Of a DNA stretch of 64,000 bases, positions 9,503-18,806 are shown piece after piece. The position numbers were made by a program, and so were the translations under genes. This stretch comes from Bacteroidales bacterium (GTDB lineage Bacteria; Bacteroidota; Bacteroidia; Bacteroidales; GCA-2748055), in the NCBI GenBank assembly GCA_029210725.1, contig JARGFM010000017.1, positions 22,044-86,043 of the forward strand. The letters are read 5' to 3'. The number at the start of each line of letters is the position of its first letter. The stretch's first letter is position 1. The notes under the pieces were generated by a model. That model saw nothing but the letters and a program-made list of their open reading frames with translations, did no database searches and was not told the origin of the DNA.

Positions 9503-11074
9503 ATGGATAAGGTGCATAAGGATAAGGATAAGGATAAGGTGCATCTGGTAAGCACAGAGGAAATCGGGTGGAAGAAGTTTGAAGAGATCATTTCGGGAGG
9601 AACAAAGATTGTCCTGTCGGACGAGGTGATTAAGAAGATCAGGGTCTGCAGGGACTATCTGGATCGGAGGATGGAGCATACGGATGAGATCCTCTACGGG
9701 ATCAATACCGGCTTCGGCTCCCTCTGCAATAAGATAATATCGGCGGAGAACCTGGGATTGTTGCAGAAGAACCTGGTGATGTCGCATGCCTGCGGGCTTG
9801 GGGAGGAGGTCAGTGAGGAGATTACCAGGCTGATGCTCCTTCTGAAAATCCAGTCGCTCTCCTACGGGCACTCCGGAGTTCAGGTGGCCACCGTGGAACG
9901 CCTGGCCGATCTCTATAACAACGATATCCTGCCGGTGGTTTATACCTATGGTTCGCTGGGAGCCTCGGGCGACCTGGCTCCCCTGGCCCATATGAGCCTG
10001 CCCCTGCTGGGCATGGGTGAAGTGAATGTGAAAGGGAAACGGAGAAAGGCCGCGGAGGTCATAAAAGAGATGGGCTGGGATCCCATTGAACTGAAATCCA
10101 AGGAAGGACTGGCCCTGTTGAACGGAACGCAGTTTATGAGTGCCTACGGGGTATACCTTTGTTTAAGAGTCTTTAAGCTCTCCCGGCTGGCCGATATTAT
10201 CGCAGCCCTGTCGCTGGAGGCCTTCGACGGCAGGATCGAGCCATTCCATGAATTGATTCAGCAGATCCGGCCCCACCAGGGACAGCTGGTCACCGCCCGG
10301 AGAATCCGGTGGCTGCTGGAGGGAAGCGAGTTGATCGGCCGTCCCAAGGCCCATGTGCAGGATCCTTACTCCTTCAGATGCATCCCCCAGGTTCACGGAG
10401 CTTCCAAGGATTCCATCAACTACGTGGCCTATGTGTTCCGGAATGAGATCAATGCAGTTACCGATAATCCCACCATCTTCCCGGAGGAGGATCTGATCAT
10501 TTCTGCCGGGAACTTCCATGGTCAGCCCCTGGCCCTGGCCCTGGATAATTTAGCCATCGCCATGAGCGAGATGGGGAATATTTCCGAACGGCGAACCTAC
10601 CAGCTGGTGAGCGGCTCCCGGGGCCTGCCGCCTTTCCTGGTGGCCAATCCCGGCCTCAATTCCGGATTTATGATTCCCCAGTATACGGCAGCCTCCATGG
10701 TTAGTCATAACAAGCAGCTCTGTACCCCCTCATCGGTCGATTCCATTGAATCGTCGCAGGGTCAGGAGGATCATGTCAGTATGGGGGCCAATGCGGCTAC
10801 CAAAGCCTATCAGGTGATGCTGAACCTGGAACGGATCCTGGCTATTGAACTCTATAATGCAGCTCAGGCCATCGAATTCAGGCGACCTGTGCGCACCAGT
10901 CCCTTTATGGAAAATTTCCTGAAAGAGTACAGAAAAGGAGTATCATTTGTGGAGGACGACAAGGTGATGTACCAGGATATCGATCGCAGTGTGAAATTCC
11001 TGCAGGAGATTGAACCGGACCTGCCGGAGGACCTGATCATGATGCGCGACTACTCGCCTGAAGATATGCGCTAG
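9503..11074 (+). CDS. hutH: Histidine ammonia-lyase
   Basis: It deaminates L-histidine to urocanate, the first step of histidine degradation. The ASG triad that cyclises to the MIO cofactor lies in GSLGASGDLAPLAHMS. The segment NLVMSHACG has the Ser-His pair typical of histidine-specific members rather than Phe- or Tyr-specific ones. The 523-residue length is normal. The first 14 residues are a lysine-rich repeat (DKVHKDKDKDKVH) encoded by short direct repeats of GGATAA, apparently added to the standard start HLVSTEEI. No other hut gene is in the window; it follows hisS. Confidence 0.95.
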   Translation: MDKVHKDKDKDKVHLVSTEEIGWKKFEEIISGGTKIVLSDEVIKKIRVCRDYLDRRMEHTDEILYGINTGFGSLCNKIISAENLGLLQKNLVMSHACGLGEEVSEEITRLMLLLKIQSLSYGHSGVQVATVERLADLYNNDILPVVYTYGSLGASGDLAPLAHMSLPLLGMGEVNVKGKRRKAAEVIKEMGWDPIELKSKEGLALLNGTQFMSAYGVYLCLRVFKLSRLADIIAALSLEAFDGRIEPFHELIQQIRPHQGQLVTARRIRWLLEGSELIGRPKAHVQDPYSFRCIPQVHGASKDSINYVAYVFRNEINAVTDNPTIFPEEDLIISAGNFHGQPLALALDNLAIAMSEMGNISERRTYQLVSGSRGLPPFLVANPGLNSGFMIPQYTAASMVSHNKQLCTPSSVDSIESSQGQEDHVSMGANAATKAYQVMLNLERILAIELYNAAQAIEFRRPVRTSPFMENFLKEYRKGVSFVEDDKVMYQDIDRSVKFLQEIEPDLPEDLIMMRDYSPEDMR

Positions 11075-11079
11075 GGACC

Positions 11080-11616
11080 TTAATAGGGACAGGGTAATGA
11101 CCCCATTGTAAAGGGCTCATTATCTGTTCCTTTATTTCCGGATCCTCCGCCCTGGCTGCGCCTTCCCTGTCCGTCATCGCGTAGTTTATGCAGGAGATGC
11201 CGGCGGAAATCCCACTCCACCTTGCCCAGTTTCAAAACCTTTTTGGCCGGCAGGGCATCCAGGAATTTCCCCTGGTAATACTCCCTTTCAAGCTCTAACC
11301 GGCTCTCTTTCAGGTTATAAACCTTTCTGAGGGTTTCCAGGATCTCCTTGTCGCTGAGATTGTCCGCATTTTTATGGGCATAGGTCCAGGTATTACGCTC
11401 ATCCTCAACCAGTTTCATCTTCCGGTTCTGGAAGTCATTATAGAGTGGCCAAAAAGCATTGCTTTCCTTATCGGTCAGTTTCAGCTCTTCCGTGAAGTAG
11501 GCCTTTCGTTCCTCGTTAAACTTTTCAATCTGCTCCTTCGACTGGGCAATCAGATTACCTGAAGTGCAAAACAGGAACATGGCGGCGCTAAGAAAATAAA
11601 GGATTCTGGTTTTCAT
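11080..11616 (-). CDS. Spy/CpxP-like periplasmic protein downstream of an ECF sigma unit
   Basis: The ATG at 11616 gives a signal peptide (KTRILYFLSAAMFLFCTSG..AQ) and a helical, highly charged mature protein. The LTDKESNAFWPLYNDFQNRK segment resembles the helical repeats of small periplasmic stress sensors often found behind Bacteroidota ECF sigma genes. A GTG at 11634 would overlap the upstream stop by one base and is an alternative start. The Gly/Arg-rich C-terminal tail after about residue 150 looks unconserved. A role as a chaperone or sensor for envelope stress is inferred from length, topology and context. Confidence 0.7.
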   Translation of the reverse strand: MKTRILYFLSAAMFLFCTSGNLIAQSKEQIEKFNEERKAYFTEELKLTDKESNAFWPLYNDFQNRKMKLVEDERNTWTYAHKNADNLSDKEILETLRKVYNLKESRLELEREYYQGKFLDALPAKKVLKLGKVEWDFRRHLLHKLRDDGQGRRSQGGGSGNKGTDNEPFTMGSLPCPY

Positions 11617-11633
11617 AATATTACGTCTTTTCA

Positions 11634-12065
11634 CTATTCAAAAATGAGATCCATTTCCACGTCATTGATGGCCAGGTATTCGATGGCCTGAGAGGCAAAT
11701 GCTTCCTGCTCATCCAATTCTCCCGACTCTTCTTCCTCCAGAAGTTCATAGAGGAAGCGGTCATCATCCAGGACCTGCATCTGTTCCAGAAGGGCCATAT
11801 CCGGATAAAGACTCTCTGCTCCGGTGGAGGAGCTGAGCCGAATGATCGAAGAGGTAATCAGGGCCGCGGCCAGCACTGCTGCAGCCGTGGCCATCCAACG
11901 GGTGACTGTTCCGATCTTTCGAACCGGAACTCTGGAGGATTCTTCCTCTTTAATTCGCGCATGGAGCCGATCCGAAAAGCTTTCAAAGTACCCTTCAGGC
12001 ACTTTAAATGGACTTTTCTTCAGCGCTTCCTGCTGCAAATCCGGTTTTTTATGATCCATTTTCAT
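11634..12065 (-). CDS. Putative anti-sigma factor with one membrane helix
   Basis: The 143-residue protein has a cytoplasmic part of about 55 residues (FKVPEGYFESFSDRLHARIKEE is a pattern seen in Bacteroidota anti-sigma proteins), one membrane helix (about residues 57-77) and a strongly acidic periplasmic part. It lies between the ECF sigma gene and the Spy-like gene on the same strand, the usual sigma, anti-sigma, effector order. It probably holds the sigma factor at the membrane. Sequence similarity to named anti-sigma families is too weak to see by eye. Confidence 0.7.
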   Translation of the reverse strand: MKMDHKKPDLQQEALKKSPFKVPEGYFESFSDRLHARIKEEESSRVPVRKIGTVTRWMATAAAVLAAALITSSIIRLSSSTGAESLYPDMALLEQMQVLDDDRFLYELLEEEESGELDEQEAFASQAIEYLAINDVEMDLIFE

Positions 12066-12108
12066 TTCTTATTCAGGTATTGGTTTGACTATGATGGTTG
12101 TAAAAGGT

Positions 12109-12648
12109 TTAATCCTTGTTCAGCATGCTTTCTATCTTTTTAACGGCATGGTGATAAGAAGCTTTCAGGGCACCTACCGAAGTACCCAGTATCTCCGACA
12201 TAGCTTCATACTTCAGGTTGTCAAAATATTTCATGTTAAATACGATCCGTTGCTTTTCGGGCAGCCTGAGGATCGCCTTTTGTAATTTCAGCTGAATATC
12301 ATCCCCGTTAAACCAGGGATCGGCTTCCAGCTTATCAAACATCTGCTCCTCCATATCTACCCAGGGGGCAAAGGCCTTCTTCTTTTTCTGTTTCAAAAAG
12401 GAGAGGGCCTCATTGGTGGCGATCCGGTAAAGCCAGGTGTACAAACCCGATTCGGAACGGAACGAGCCCAGGGACCGCCATATTTTGACCATGGTGTTCT
12501 GCAACACATCATCTGCATCCTCATGGCAAAGCACAATTTTACGGATATGCCAGTAGAGCCGCTCCTGGTATTTGATCACCAGCTGGTTAAAGGCAAGTTC
12601 TTCCTTGCCCAGGGTATTAAAGCCTTCGATTATCTCTCGGTCTTCCAT
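12109..12648 (-). CDS. ECF-type RNA polymerase sigma factor
   Basis: The 179 residues contain region 2 (AFNQLVIKYQERLYWHIRKIV, then DADDVLQNTMVKIWRSLGSFR and a WLYRIATNEALSFL segment) and region 4 (LPEKQRIVFNMKYFDNLKYEAMSEILGTSVGALKASYHHAVKKI), which is the helix-turn-helix that reads the -35 element. It heads the unit sigma, anti-sigma, Spy-like protein, and is probably released from the membrane on envelope stress. Target promoters cannot be deduced here. Confidence 0.95.
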   Translation of the reverse strand: MEDREIIEGFNTLGKEELAFNQLVIKYQERLYWHIRKIVLCHEDADDVLQNTMVKIWRSLGSFRSESGLYTWLYRIATNEALSFLKQKKKKAFAPWVDMEEQMFDKLEADPWFNGDDIQLKLQKAILRLPEKQRIVFNMKYFDNLKYEAMSEILGTSVGALKASYHHAVKKIESMLNKD

Positions 12649-12705
12649 TCCGGCATATTCCTTCAGACGATGATTGTTAGATTTGTTTCGGAGTGATGAG
12701 TTTAA

Positions 12706-14124
12706 TTAAAAGAATTTAATGGTTTCCGGCTTTCCTTCCCCGACTTTAAAATCCTTGACCATGGAATAAGAGGAAGATTTATGGTCGTCCCTTCGGAACA
12801 CCACCCGGTAGGAACCGGGCTGAAGGAGATAGGACTGTACCCTGGTTTTCTCCTGAAGGTTCATCACCCAGAGTTGCTCTCCGGAGGTTTTCATCTGGTA
12901 GAGGGAACCCACTCCCGGCTGTCCTGTATTGAAAGTGACGTACCCGGGAGCCGGAATCTCCACGGTGGTTGTATTACCCTGGCTGATCTCCAGGTCATGA
13001 AGCTCCATAACCGGGAAAACAGGTATCAGCAGGTCATAGGCCCCCACCAGGTATTTCTCCATAGTCCCCATTTCCTGCATATTGATTAACTCCTGATCGC
13101 CGGCCCGTTTCACCAGGACTTTTTCACTTTCGTAGGCATCCCCTCTGCGCGTGCGGATATAGAGGTAGCCCTGCGGGGCCTCCACCGAAATGGTATTGTG
13201 CCTGCCGGCCACCAGCCTGACACTATCGATCCGTATGGGCGGAATGGTCTGTAATCCGATATCGTAGGTGACCATAGGATTCAGGGAGAGGGTATCCGGA
13301 TTTCCTTTAGCATTGAGGGTATGGATCATGTAATAATGGATGATTCCTGTATAGCGCTCGTAGAATGTCATATTTACATCCGTCTCGGTGGGCCTCTGCT
13401 GACTATCCAGCAGATTCACCTGGGCCGAGGTTGTATTCAGTGCCTGGCTGATTACCTTTTTCAAAGCTTTCCGGTACTCTTCCCGGGTGGGAGTGTCATA
13501 ATACTCCCCGATGCAGTCAAAGGTTTTCCTGAATCCCGGATCGCTCCCGATCCCGATCACAAAAGGCCTCAGGATAATTCCTTTTTTCTGAAGATCGAGC
13601 GAAACCTGGCAGGGATCACCATCGCAGGCTTCTATTCCGTCAGTGATCAGCACGATGATATTCCGGCAGGTTCCGCAGGCAGGAAAATCTTCCGGAGCCT
13701 GAGCCAGGGACCAGGCGATGGGAGTGGTACCCTTGGGTTGAATCCTGTTCAGGGTCTCTCTGATTTTGTCGGCATTCAGGCGACCAAAGGGAACCTCCAG
13801 CCTGGTATCGCTGCAGTCCTGCGGGGAGACCGGGCTCTGGTGGCCGTAGACCCGCAGGGCCAGTTGCAGATCTTCCTTTTGTTCCAGGGTATCGAGCATT
13901 TCAAACAGTATGTCCCGGGCCAGATCAATTTTCAGTTCCCCTTCCCACTGTCCGGACATGCTGTTGGAGGCATCAAAAATAAACAGGATGCGTGAGGTAG
14001 GGGCTTCGCCGGCGCTCACCCTTTGCGCATGCAGCAGGCCGGCCTGATCGCTCAGAGGGAGCGCCCAGAGGCAGAGGAGCAGCCAAAAAGCGCTTTTACA
14101 TAAGGTTCCGGTTCTGTTCTTCAT
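12706..14124 (-). CDS. Exported von Willebrand factor A domain protein
   Basis: A signal peptide (about residues 1-33) precedes a VWA domain (about 44-235) with the metal-site motif DASNSMS, a conserved Thr region (KGTTPIAWSL) and ITDGIEACDGD. The remaining 230 residues form a beta-rich region without a family I can name, possibly carboxypeptidase-regulatory-like modules. The domain order suggests a periplasmic or surface protein that binds another protein through the metal site. It lies upstream of the sigma unit on the same strand, with 57 bp between. Confidence 0.85.
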   Translation of the reverse strand: MKNRTGTLCKSAFWLLLCLWALPLSDQAGLLHAQRVSAGEAPTSRILFIFDASNSMSGQWEGELKIDLARDILFEMLDTLEQKEDLQLALRVYGHQSPVSPQDCSDTRLEVPFGRLNADKIRETLNRIQPKGTTPIAWSLAQAPEDFPACGTCRNIIVLITDGIEACDGDPCQVSLDLQKKGIILRPFVIGIGSDPGFRKTFDCIGEYYDTPTREEYRKALKKVISQALNTTSAQVNLLDSQQRPTETDVNMTFYERYTGIIHYYMIHTLNAKGNPDTLSLNPMVTYDIGLQTIPPIRIDSVRLVAGRHNTISVEAPQGYLYIRTRRGDAYESEKVLVKRAGDQELINMQEMGTMEKYLVGAYDLLIPVFPVMELHDLEISQGNTTTVEIPAPGYVTFNTGQPGVGSLYQMKTSGEQLWVMNLQEKTRVQSYLLQPGSYRVVFRRDDHKSSSYSMVKDFKVGEGKPETIKFF

Positions 14125-14334
14125 AGCAATAAATCGAGTAATCCCGCCTAAAAGTACGAATTCCGCTTCAGAACTCAGGTGGAGTTACCAACAAAACCTA
14201 TTCATACAAAAAAACGCCTGGTTCATCCATGAAATCAGGAGCTTGAATAAAAAATCTAACATTTACGCGGTGACAGGTAAAGGAATAAAGATTTTTTAAG
14301 TATCTCGCTTCAAACCTTCGGACTAATCTGATTG

Positions 14335-16428
14335 ATGCGAAGAAATACATTGCCTGGCAGCAGGCAGACAGAGTTAATCGGGGCGATGATCCTTGTCGGA
14401 GTCTTGTTTTTCATATGGCTCGGAGCCAATGATTTTCGCATCACCCCTTTCAGGCTGGAGGAGATGGGCCAGGTCGTACAGCGAGATATCTGCTCCAGGT
14501 TTTATGACCTGTCGGGCGACGGAGTTGCAGAACAGATACATTTCCTTGATTATGGAGATTTCGCAACCATCGAAGTTTATTCCCTGGAAGGACGGCTTCT
14601 CTACCTGACAAAACTGGAGGGGAAGTTTCCGCACAAAAGATACTTCCATATTTTCGGCGATCATGACCTGGATGGAAAGGGAGAGAGTTATTGCATTACC
14701 CGCTCGGGCGACAGTCTTTTTTTAAACCAGCTGTACAACTTCAGTAATCTGACTTCACAACTTGACAAAATATACCTGGATACAACCATGCAACGGAACG
14801 GCGGATATGATTATTCTATGCCTCAGGGTTTGGTTGCAGACCTGGATGGCGATTCCCTAGGGGAGGTAGTATTCGGAATTCATGGAGGATATTCCCTGAT
14901 CCCCAGAAAGATATTTGTGTATCATCCGGAGACACGGGCCCTGCAGAGTTCAAGAGATATGGGTGTAAGCTATGCTGGATGGTCCATCTTCGATCTGGAC
15001 CAGGATGGGAAGAGTGAACTGATTACGGGATCCAGATCCACAGAAAATTTCGGACCTGACGAAAATATGATTTTCGGTGATCACCAGGCCGGGATCTTTA
15101 TTTTCAACAGCGACCTCTCTCTTCGCATATCTTCCCTGCTTTACGAAGAAGGAAGGCCCTATGTGACAGCTTTTCCCATAGTGAGTGGCAAGGATACCCT
15201 GCTCTGCTCCCTCCTGCATATGATGGAGGCGGAAGAGCATGATTCCCTCTGTATCTATGATTTGTCATTAAAGCACCTTAAATCCGTTCCGGTTCCAGAT
15301 AAACTAGAGCTTAGAGTTTACATCTTCGGGGCGGGTGGTGACAGGAATTACTATATGGGAAGAAGCAGCAATCTTTACCGTTTTGATGCAAAAAGGCTGG
15401 ATATTTCACCCGTAAAAAGAAAGGGTTACCTGTTGAACTCTCGTGAGCAGGATCCCGGTTTTGACCTGCAGTATAAATTTCTCCGGTTTAACAATCAGAT
15501 TACCCTGGTTGACCAGCACCTGAATAGCTGCAGTAATGAGTTGACCATCCCGGGATCAATCTTGGAGATGAACCTGTATAGTGCTTATGGAGATCAGGAA
15601 AGGATTTATGCCCTGCATGATGATAGAGCCCTGACCAGCAAGATGATCAGGCTGTCGTATAGAAACACCTACCCCTTCAGGCTGGTGTTTTATGGTCTGG
15701 CTTTTCTTATTTGCGGGATCTTATTCTATGCGATCATTTGGGGGGCTCACTACCTGTATTTGAGAAGAAAGATGTTCGAATACAGGCTACAGCTGGCTGA
15801 GCTGAAATCGGTCCATAATCAAATGCACCCTCATTTTACCTTTAACGTTCTCAATGCCATTGGTTCATTCATTTATTCGGAAGAGCGGGATAAGGCCTAT
15901 CGTTACCTGAACGATGTTTCCGACATGCTGAGAGTGGTCCTGGACACCAGTCATCAGTCCTTATGGAGACTGCAGGATGAACTGGAGTTTATCCGCTTAT
16001 ATATAAAACTGGAGAACGTAAGGTTTTCCGGTAAATTCATTTACCTGGAGGAGATTGACAAAGAGGTGGACCCTGAAAGCCTGGTCCCCAAAATGATGAT
16101 CCAGACCTTCGTGGAGAATGCCATCCGCCATGGTCTGTCGCAGAAGGAAAAGGAAGGGGAGTTGAAACTGGAGGTAACACGGACAAACAGAAGCCTCCGG
16201 ATTACTATCGAAGATAACGGAATTGGCAGGATAGAGGCCAGACAGTTTTACAGGAACGGATCCGGAAACGGGATCCGTTTTGTGGAACGCTATATGGAAA
16301 ACTATAACCGCATATATGGGAAGGGATTTGCAATTCAAATATCGGACATCCTTGACTTTCAAGGTCATATATCTGGTACCCGGGTACATCTGATCCTTCC
16401 GCTGCAACTCAAAACCAATGAGGTATGA
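14335..16428 (+). CDS. LytS-type sensor histidine kinase with extracytoplasmic FG-GAP-like propeller
   Basis: The ATG at 14335 directly follows a TTG at 14332. A membrane helix (about residues 17-36) anchors a 420-residue periplasmic region containing repeated calcium-loop-like motifs (DLSGDGVAEQ, DLDGDSLGEVVFG, DLDQDGKSELITG) typical of FG-GAP/VCBS propellers. A second helix (about 445-475) leads to the His_kinase domain: QMHPHFTFNVLNAIG carries the phosphoacceptor His, FVENAIRHG is the N box and EDNGIG the ATP-binding G box. It overlaps the LytTR regulator start by 4 bp (ATGA), so the two are translationally coupled and form one signalling pair. Ligand unknown. Confidence 0.92.
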   Translation: MRRNTLPGSRQTELIGAMILVGVLFFIWLGANDFRITPFRLEEMGQVVQRDICSRFYDLSGDGVAEQIHFLDYGDFATIEVYSLEGRLLYLTKLEGKFPHKRYFHIFGDHDLDGKGESYCITRSGDSLFLNQLYNFSNLTSQLDKIYLDTTMQRNGGYDYSMPQGLVADLDGDSLGEVVFGIHGGYSLIPRKIFVYHPETRALQSSRDMGVSYAGWSIFDLDQDGKSELITGSRSTENFGPDENMIFGDHQAGIFIFNSDLSLRISSLLYEEGRPYVTAFPIVSGKDTLLCSLLHMMEAEEHDSLCIYDLSLKHLKSVPVPDKLELRVYIFGAGGDRNYYMGRSSNLYRFDAKRLDISPVKRKGYLLNSREQDPGFDLQYKFLRFNNQITLVDQHLNSCSNELTIPGSILEMNLYSAYGDQERIYALHDDRALTSKMIRLSYRNTYPFRLVFYGLAFLICGILFYAIIWGAHYLYLRRKMFEYRLQLAELKSVHNQMHPHFTFNVLNAIGSFIYSEERDKAYRYLNDVSDMLRVVLDTSHQSLWRLQDELEFIRLYIKLENVRFSGKFIYLEEIDKEVDPESLVPKMMIQTFVENAIRHGLSQKEKEGELKLEVTRTNRSLRITIEDNGIGRIEARQFYRNGSGNGIRFVERYMENYNRIYGKGFAIQISDILDFQGHISGTRVHLILPLQLKTNEV

Positions 16429-17174
16429 AAAAGGAAATTGGCATATTAATCGTGGACGATGAGGATCAGGCAAGAAATTTGCTGAGTGCCATGATCGGTG
16501 AGATGAAGGGCTTCAGGGTGGCCGGCTCGGCTTCAGGTGTCGATGGGGCTATAAAGATCCTGGCGGTGCAGGCCATTGACGTTATCCTGCTGGATATCCA
16601 AATGCCCGGTAAGAACGGATTTATGCTGGTAGAGTTTCTCAGGGAGGCAAGGATTACCCCTGCCATTGTATTTGTTACTGCTTTCGAAAACTATGCCCTG
16701 AAGGCCATTAAATCCATGGCTTTCGACTACCTGCTGAAACCGGTTCGTAAAGAAGAGTTATCTGAAACTCTGCTCCGTTTTCAGGATGAGAAAGTAAACT
16801 GGGAACTTACGGATTATATAGAGAGTCTATACAAAACACTGGAAACAAAAAGGAAACTGGTATTCTCCGATCACAAAGGCATTTTTATGCTGTCCCCTGG
16901 AAAAATAGTCTATTTCGAAGCCGAAGGAAATTACACCTATGCCATGGTAGATTCGGGAGAAAGTTTTTGCATATCCAAAAATATCGGGGCCATTGAAGAA
17001 AGTCTTCCCCGCAACTTCATCCGCATCAGCCGCAAACATATTATCAACTTACAATTCCTGACCCGGGTCAATAACAAGAATCATCTTTGCATTTTGGAGG
17101 GAGACGATCCGGTGAAACTAACATTTTCCAGGAGCCGCCGCACCGCTCTGGAAGCCCGGCTGCTGGACGTTTAG
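16425..17174 (+). CDS. LytTR-family response regulator
   Basis: The N-terminal receiver domain (about residues 5-120) has VDDE, the phosphoacceptor Asp in VILLDIQMPGKNG, VTAFE and the KPV lysine. The C-terminal LytTR DNA-binding domain (about 145-245) includes IVYFEAEGNYT and FIRISRKHIINLQFL. The start overlaps the kinase stop. It should bind direct repeats upstream of its targets on phosphorylation by the partner kinase. Confidence 0.95.
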   Translation: MKKEIGILIVDDEDQARNLLSAMIGEMKGFRVAGSASGVDGAIKILAVQAIDVILLDIQMPGKNGFMLVEFLREARITPAIVFVTAFENYALKAIKSMAFDYLLKPVRKEELSETLLRFQDEKVNWELTDYIESLYKTLETKRKLVFSDHKGIFMLSPGKIVYFEAEGNYTYAMVDSGESFCISKNIGAIEESLPRNFIRISRKHIINLQFLTRVNNKNHLCILEGDDPVKLTFSRSRRTALEARLLDV

Positions 17175-17231
17175 CCTGAGGATCGGAGCAGTTTAATCGA
17201 ACCTGATCCGGATCGGAGCTGATCTGGGTTC

Positions 17232-18752
17232 CTAGCGCTTTAACACGAGCAGTCTCTCCGTCTGCCAATAACTTCCGGTATGCAGGTGCAGCAGGTAGAT
17301 GCCGGGTTCCAGGTGATCCAGGCGCAGCTCCAGCGGGGATCCGGACCAGGGCAGGGTGTTCCGGTTCAGAATTCGGCCATCCGGAGAGTAAAACATCAGT
17401 TCCAGCGGTCCGGGGGGAAGCTGGTCCGCAGCTATCCATATGGCCTGCGTGGCCGGATTGGGATAGATCCGGAACCGCGGCGCCTCTTTCTCAGGGATGG
17501 ATGTTTCATAGGCATTCAGCTGAATATCCAGGAGGCTTGCCTGGTAGTCGTTTACCGTCACCGCCTGGAGGGTGTCGTTGAAGTAACCCGGAGAGGAGAC
17601 AAGCAGGTCGTAAACCCCTTCCTTAATCAGCCTGTAGAAATCACCGTGAGTTTCGGAGCTGTACACCACCGAGCTGGTGGTGTCGTGGTCCTCCACCGAG
17701 ATTCGTGCCTTCAGCGGGGCGCCGCTCTCCCGGTCGCTCACCTTCCCCCGGATCCCGTAGAGGCACTGCGAAATATAGTTGATCAGGGAGCGCCGGTTAA
17801 TGTCCCAGTGATGTTCCAGTTCTGCCGAGGGCAGAAGAAATTCGTCCGACAGTTCCAGGGTCACCTCCCTGCCTCCCAGGTAGTAATTCACATAGTCCTG
17901 ACGGGTCCCCAAGGCCACGTACCAGTCCCAGCCGTTGGTGATTCCGTCGTCGGGCCATCCCCACATATAGTCGGGATCCACCGCCATGGCCTCATCAGCA
18001 TATTCCCTGGAGATAAAACGGTACCAGTTATCATCCACATGCCGTACCGGAGTGTGGTCCCAGGGATAGTTCACCACTTCGGCTCCGTTGTGCAGGTTGG
18101 CCGACAGGGTGAAACGGTGCTCCCTCAGGAATTCCATCATATACCTGTTCTCCAGGGCCCGGCCTGTGGTATCATCGGCTTCGCCACTCCCCGGGTTCGG
18201 GAAGTCCCGGTTCAGATCGGTTCCGTCCCTGGCGTTGCGCACCGAATTCCGCAGTGAAAGGTTGTTATCCTTGGAAAAGCTGCCATCGGGATTGGCCAGG
18301 GGATTGATCCATATCTGCAGTCCATCCACCAGGGTACTTATCTCGCTGTCCGTGCCATAGCCACTGAGCAGAGTGCCGGCAAGGCGCAGCAGCAAAACGA
18401 ATCCTGCCACTTCGTTGCCGTGCATGGTGGAGCTGTACAGAAAGTTGGCCTCGGCTTCATCCTCTCCCACCCGGTCGCTGATCTTCAGGGCCAGCAGCAG
18501 CCTTCCCTCCTGGGAGCGGCCAAAGGTGTCGAGCCTGCAGATTTCCGGGTAGGAGGAGGCAAAGCCCTGCATCATCTCCAGGTACTGGTCGTAGGTGGGA
18601 TATTTCAGGAAGGTGCGTGCTTCGGTCAGGTCGAGGGCCATATCACTGTCGTCGAAACGGACCGACTTGGTCCATTGTGCATGCCCGGGAGCAACTGCCA
18701 GGAGGACCGGGAGGACAAACAGGAGCAGCTTCAGGGAAGCGTTGCGGACCAT
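17232..18752 (-). CDS. Secreted M14 zinc carboxypeptidase with T9SS sorting domain
   Basis: From the ATG at 18752 the protein starts with a signal peptide (KLLLFVLPVLLAVAPGHAQ). The M14 domain (about residues 45-325) has HGNE for zinc binding, LNRDFPNP for the substrate pocket, the third zinc-binding His in SANLHNGAEVVNYPWD and the catalytic Glu in REVTLELSDEF. A carboxypeptidase-regulatory beta-sandwich (about 335-420) and a type A T9SS C-terminal domain (RIYPNPATQ to the end) follow, so it should be exported by the type IX system. The longer frame starting at 18803 reads three 18-bp repeats as MMGRRS units; those lie in the array behind ychF. Confidence 0.92.
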   Translation of the reverse strand: MVRNASLKLLLFVLPVLLAVAPGHAQWTKSVRFDDSDMALDLTEARTFLKYPTYDQYLEMMQGFASSYPEICRLDTFGRSQEGRLLLALKISDRVGEDEAEANFLYSSTMHGNEVAGFVLLLRLAGTLLSGYGTDSEISTLVDGLQIWINPLANPDGSFSKDNNLSLRNSVRNARDGTDLNRDFPNPGSGEADDTTGRALENRYMMEFLREHRFTLSANLHNGAEVVNYPWDHTPVRHVDDNWYRFISREYADEAMAVDPDYMWGWPDDGITNGWDWYVALGTRQDYVNYYLGGREVTLELSDEFLLPSAELEHHWDINRRSLINYISQCLYGIRGKVSDRESGAPLKARISVEDHDTTSSVVYSSETHGDFYRLIKEGVYDLLVSSPGYFNDTLQAVTVNDYQASLLDIQLNAYETSIPEKEAPRFRIYPNPATQAIWIAADQLPPGPLELMFYSPDGRILNRNTLPWSGSPLELRLDHLEPGIYLLHLHTGSYWQTERLLVLKR

Positions 18753-18806
18753 CCGGCGCCCCATCATACTCCGGCGCCCCATCATACTCCGGCGTCCCAT
18801 CATACA
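18753..18806 (-). repeat. 18-bp tandem array straddling the ychF stop codon
   Basis: Three 18-bp copies (18753-18770, 18771-18788, 18789-18806). Read on the minus strand the first copy contains the last Val codon and TGA stop of ychF, and the later copies repeat that GTATGATGG context. The copies also supply in-frame ATG codons upstream of the peptidase. Confidence 0.9.
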
